NCBI GenBank assembly: GCA_024752435.1
Contig: CP103033.1
Span: forward strand, 806,001-870,000
DNA: 64,000 nt
Reading direction: 5' to 3'
Source: Allantophomopsis cytisporea
Lineage: Eukaryota > Ascomycota > Leotiomycetes > Phacidiales > Phacidiaceae
Shown here: piece by piece, positions 60,380 through 64,000 of the stretch
Position numbering within the stretch: the first letter of the stretch is position 1
How the letters are laid out: each line of letters opens with the position of its first letter
The notes under the pieces: model-generated
What the model was told of the DNA's origin: nothing
What the model saw: only the letters and a program-made list of their open reading frames with translations
Databases searched by the model: none
Made by a program: the position numbers and the translations under genes

Positions 60380-62455
60380 CTAATGCGCTGAAGGACAGCC
60401 GCATGGGGCTCTTCTTCTCATTCCAGCCTCATCTTCCCTTTCAATCTCATTAAGCAAATTTCCCCTCTCTTCTTGCAGGCTTTGTTCTGCATCGTTCCCC
60501 TTCCTACCTGCAAAATACTTTTGCAATGTCCACATAGATATCCTATTTTCTTTGGATGCATTCTGTTGAAGTTCCTTTCCCCGTGGTCTCTTCTCCCCCA
60601 ATGCAGGCTTGACTCTGGCCCACCAGACCCAGTATACCATTCCACTGCCTAGGATCGCCAGAGCTGTAACTGGGTACGCATAGTACGGAAATCCCCCCTT
60701 TTCTTCCTTTGGCTCAATCCAAGGAATTATTAGGAGGAGACAATTGCTCAGCAAAAATACCACTGTATATACTTTTCTGGCCCTGAATGGACTACTCCAA
60801 TTCTCGGATGGTGTGCTCTGGAGATATAAAAGGCCGAGAGATATACTGACAGATATTACAGAAACAGGATAACCCCCTATATCGACCAAGAAATTATATA
60901 TTTCTCCAGGAGGTGGAACGACAATGACAAGAACTGAGACAAGCCAGTGAAGGAGAAGTCCCCGAGTGGGAGTATTCCACTCACTTGTACTTGAAAAGAA
61001 CTCCGAGAAAGGAAGTAGGCCATCCTTACCCAGTTCCTGGTTCACGCGCGCCTGAGCGAAGCTGGTTGCTGCGATATTCCCAAATGCCGAAATGATAATG
61101 AAGCATGGTAGAATACGCTCCCCAAAGACTTCTCCAAATACGTTCTTGAAAAAATGGCCAGCAACGACAACACCGCTATTTCTGAAATCTTCTTGCTCAA
61201 CAGCCATGAAGTAGGCTATATTTGCAAGGATGTAGCTTGCTGATACTAGACATAAGGCCACGGGGGCAGCAATCTTAAGAGTCCTGACGGGATTTCGCAC
61301 TTCAGAGAGGACTTGGTTGGCAGTGCTATAACCGCGGAAACAGTAGAGGACTTTGAGGAGGGCAGTCGCGTAATCGTAAGGCTGAGTGGATGAGCCTGCC
61401 CAGATATTGCTGAAATTTCGTTGTGCCGTCGTGAGCATGTAAGCTGGCATATGAGGCTCATTGACGTAATGGCCTCCCAAGCGGCGATCAACGAGCTTCA
61501 AGTGGCCTACACCAACTCCCATCATCATGCCCGCAACTCCAGCCAGAATGACAATCACTAGTATCATCATCTTGCCTACTCCCAGGAAGTTGATTATCCT
61601 GAGTCCAAGTTTCTGGTAACGGGCATGTATCACACATACAAGTGAGATAATTGCCACAGCTATTGTGCGAACGTTCCATCGATTGACCTCGATATCCAGA
61701 GCGTACATGACATACTCGCCCAGTACAATGCAATTGGGAGTGCTGAAACCTAGGAGAACAACGTAGGCCATGAACATGCAACTAGCAAGCATGTGTGGTC
61801 GTCGAAATATACGTTCCAGATATATCTTCTCCCCGCCACTGCGGGGTATGGCGGTCCCAAGGTCTAGATATACAGCCAAGCCGCAGAATGAGATTATGGA
61901 GCCGAGAATCCACATCAGGATTGACATGCCTACAGAACCCACACCAACAAAGATCGATGATGGAACTGAATATATTCCTACTCCAACTGTCTTGCCGAGA
62001 ATAATATTTATGGCTGAGAAGGTTCCCAGTTTCCCCGCATCAGGATCAACATATGAGCCAATGGTCGCGGGAAATAGCAATTGTGGTGTTTGTGGTACAA
62101 ACCAAGATTCCTCTCTTGGTGATACAAAAGTCACACTTGATCTTGTATCATTGTCATCATCCGATGACGGCTTTTGAATGCCAGCACTCCTGACACGTTC
62201 GTCATATGGTTGTGTTATCGGCGCACTGCGGGGTGTAGGCAGATAGGTATCGTCATTGGAGGGGCCATATCGAGACCCCTCTGCATCGACATTGAGCCCA
62301 AATCCATGAGAGGTATAATCTTGACGCGGAGGGCGTCTGGGTGTAACTGGAGACCTACAATCGAGGTCGATGAAGCCACTTCGTAGAGGTAAGGCTGCTG
62401 TAGAAATGGCACCACCAATAAATGATCTCGAGAAAGAAGAAGAAGAACCGGACAT
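60380..62455 (-). CDS. MUP-type amino acid permease (APC superfamily)
   Basis: A 691-residue intronless plasma-membrane transporter. A 140-residue cytosolic N-terminus rich in Ser, Asp and Pro precedes about 12 membrane spans, beginning at GTFSAINIILGKTVGVGIYS, the APC motif where the unwound first helix binds substrate. Later landmarks are GGEKIYLERIFRRPHMLAS, CVIHARYQKLGLRIIN, KVLYCFRGYSTANQVLSEVR, QARVNQELGKDGLLPF, and PTRGLLLHWL. These match fungal high- and low-affinity methionine permeases (Mup1/Mup3), and this is the best guess, though other LAT-type substrates are possible. The tail is Glu/Arg-rich and ends in a Cys/Pro stretch. It diverges from RRP43. Confidence 0.87.
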   Translation of the reverse strand: MSGSSSSFSRSFIGGAISTAALPLRSGFIDLDCRSPVTPRRPPRQDYTSHGFGLNVDAEGSRYGPSNDDTYLPTPRSAPITQPYDERVRSAGIQKPSSDDDNDTRSSVTFVSPREESWFVPQTPQLLFPATIGSYVDPDAGKLGTFSAINIILGKTVGVGIYSVPSSIFVGVGSVGMSILMWILGSIISFCGLAVYLDLGTAIPRSGGEKIYLERIFRRPHMLASCMFMAYVVLLGFSTPNCIVLGEYVMYALDIEVNRWNVRTIAVAIISLVCVIHARYQKLGLRIINFLGVGKMMILVIVILAGVAGMMMGVGVGHLKLVDRRLGGHYVNEPHMPAYMLTTAQRNFSNIWAGSSTQPYDYATALLKVLYCFRGYSTANQVLSEVRNPVRTLKIAAPVALCLVSASYILANIAYFMAVEQEDFRNSGVVVAGHFFKNVFGEVFGERILPCFIIISAFGNIAATSFAQARVNQELGKDGLLPFSEFFSSTSEWNTPTRGLLLHWLVSVLVIVVPPPGEIYNFLVDIGGYPVSVISVSISLGLLYLQSTPSENWSSPFRARKVYTVVFLLSNCLLLIIPWIEPKEEKGGFPYYAYPVTALAILGSGMVYWVWWARVKPALGEKRPRGKELQQNASKENRISMWTLQKYFAGRKGNDAEQSLQEERGNLLNEIEREDEAGMRRRAPCGCPSAH

Positions 62456-63453
62456 TTCCCTTTCAACGAAAGAAAACAGGTGGAGAAACTTTCAAGAAAC
62501 AAAAGAAACAAGGAACAAAATGATCATTGGGTGTGTAGAAACTTGCTCAAATGGTATGGGTTGAATACAGAGATCGTATTGTAACGATGCGGAGAACAAA
62601 ATCAAGAAGGAAAGCTCGAACATAACCAAAAAGAGGGAGTGAGCATATTTGAGAGAGATGTTGAGCACATTCTGAGACAAAACGACGTGTTAGATCCTAC
62701 GTAGTATTGACGCTCAATCAATTGTATAGAAAAGCCACATCCGCCAACCTATGAAGCTCAGTGATAGTATTCAAGTAGAGCTCACACAACAGTCGCCACG
62801 ACGGGAACAGACGCTTCCGAGTACATCATAAAGGGTTCTTAGAGTTATAGGAATTTCAAACTTTGTCTTTGAACTTGAATGATTGGATAACTTCAGCTGT
62901 CGTGAAACGTGAGCACTTTTGACTGGCTCAGGATTGATTTCCCATAAATACAGGAAATATCTACTTGCAGCATCTATGTAGATCAGGTCTGTGGATGGAG
63001 GTCACAGAGTAAGCTGTGACAATTGGGGTGGAGTTGTCAGGGTTTGAAACGCGAAGGGACCCTGCAACCTCTTGAAACTGAAGCGGAGTGCATCTTGAAG
63101 CTTAACTGATGATGGTCACAGCATAGGTCACGTGTTTAATTCATATATCCTCTGATCTCATTAGCACAAGCCAATCACTTAGTACGAAGGTGTTTGAAGC
63201 CTTTGAGGTCGCAATTCTAGATCTGGAAGTTGAAAAAATTAACTTATATAATATATTTGTAAAATGAAGTATGAAGGAGTAGCACATCTTTTGGAATTAC
63301 GTAGGTAGTTAACGTCACTCGGCGTTAATGCCTAAACTGTGAGGCAGTAACAAAAAGTTCATGCCGAACATTATCAGAAGTATCAGCCTCGTCTTCTCAG
63401 CTCAGTACATTGACAGAAAACAAATTTATTCACAATCTCAACGCAAGTCGATC
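62456..63453. promoter_or_regulatory. Divergent promoter region, permease and RRP43
   Basis: 998 bp between divergent starts. It holds a TCACGTG box at 63128 and an AT-rich stretch (TTATATAATATATTT) near 63244. No gene seen. Confidence 0.5.
63128..63134 (+). promoter_or_regulatory. TCACGTG box (Cbf1/bHLH type)
   Basis: The E-box form used by Cbf1-like bHLH factors, which in yeast act at sulfur-metabolism genes including methionine uptake. It sits about 670 bp before the permease and 320 bp before RRP43. The match is exact, but the function is inferred. Confidence 0.3.
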
Positions 63454-64000
63454 ATGGCGTCTACAACACAGCCAACGCTCTCCTTCCCGCCCTCGACCTT
63501 TGCGAAGCTCTCTCCCCACCCGTATCTTCTTGCCCATCTCCAACCCAGCTCAGACAGTCCATCCCGTCGTGCAAACGGCCGTCAACCTACCTCATTCCGA
63601 AAACCTCATATCAACACCGGCTCTCTCACTCATGCGGAAGGCAGCGCTGTTGTGCGTGCAGGTGACACCACTGTAGTATGCGGTATCCGCGGCGAAATTC
63701 TACTGGCGAGCGACGTATCTGGGTATCGAGCTACAGCAGCCAGCGACCCAGTGCAAGAAGTGAAAGAATTGGATCTACTAGTACCGAACATCGAGCTTGC
63801 TACAGGATGCAATCCTGCATTCTTACCAGGTCAACCTCCCAGCACTCTCGCGCAAAGCCTGAGCACCAGAGTGCTGAGCTTATTGCTGAGCTCGAGGCTG
63901 GTGGGAAGTGATGGTCAATTGAGGATCTGGTTTAGACCTGAGAAGGAGATGGATATCGACGATGACGAGGTTCAAGAGGAGGTGAAGGCCTTCTGGACTC
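63454..64000 (+). CDS. RRP43: Exosome core subunit Rrp43 (RNase PH fold), 3' end missing
   Basis: Non-catalytic ring subunit of the RNA exosome, which processes and degrades RNA in nucleus and cytoplasm. 182 residues are visible before the window ends, with no intron so far. The start gives TLSFPPSTFAKLSPHPYLLA, then RKPHINTGSLTHAEGSAVVR, GDTTVVCGIRGEIL, and the ELATGCNPAF region. This is the eukaryotic Rrp43/EXOSC8 pattern: RNase PH fold without the catalytic residues. An acidic DIDDDE segment lies near the edge. The context is ATCATGG. Confidence 0.88.
   Translation, partial: MASTTQPTLSFPPSTFAKLSPHPYLLAHLQPSSDSPSRRANGRQPTSFRKPHINTGSLTHAEGSAVVRAGDTTVVCGIRGEILLASDVSGYRATAASDPVQEVKELDLLVPNIELATGCNPAFLPGQPPSTLAQSLSTRVLSLLLSSRLVGSDGQLRIWFRPEKEMDIDDDEVQEEVKAFWT

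Overview
This window is nuclear DNA of a filamentous ascomycete (Pezizomycotina). Genes are split by many short GT..AG introns, mostly 47-70 nt. Several introns carry a CTAAC-type branch site near the acceptor. The gene set is typical of moulds: a NIMA kinase with the mould-type insert before HRD, a Flc/TRP-like membrane protein, and Cnl1, Ilm1 and Mdm20 orthologues. Leotiomycetes (Helotiales) is a plausible class, but that is an impression and not proven here. The order is that of a eukaryotic chromosome. There are no operons, plasmid or phage modules, no CRISPR array, and no intact transposon that I could see.

Layout. 0-7 kb: a 5'-truncated BAR-PH-ArfGAP-ankyrin protein, a secreted M20 peptidase, and a HAD hydrolase with a long coiled-coil tail. 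7-18 kb: a tRNA-like Pol III gene with an abnormal 141-nt body, a SAM methyltransferase, the geranylgeranyltransferase-I beta subunit, a decayed class V aminotransferase, ILM1, and the NatB auxiliary subunit. 18-22 kb is almost empty and leads into a probably highly expressed 2OG-Fe(II) oxygenase. 25-35 kb: a RING protein with two SUMO-interacting-motif candidates, a Kin4-like kinase, and a GH47 ER mannosidase. 36-49 kb: a methyltransferase with two micro-exons, a BLOC-1 Cnl1-like protein, NIMA, an ankyrin-BTB protein, and a Rec8 kleisin. 49-56 kb is a gene-poor stretch holding broken coding relics and microsatellites. 56-64 kb: a Flc-family protein, a MUP-type amino acid permease, and the start of the exosome subunit Rrp43.

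Most genes are unlinked housekeeping functions: vesicle traffic (ArfGAP, Cnl1), protein modification (prenylation, NatB acetylation, N-glycan trimming, ubiquitin ligation), RNA decay (Rrp43), and cell division (NIMA, Kin4-like, Rec8). I found no convincing new multi-gene system. The best leads are the tRNA-like RNA with its rebuilt anticodon region, the possible SUMO-targeted ubiquitin ligase, the uncharacterised oxygenase behind a 4-kb empty upstream region, and the coding relics near 50-51 kb. Exon limits were worked out by hand from splice signals and reading-frame continuity. No alignment, folding or expression data were available.
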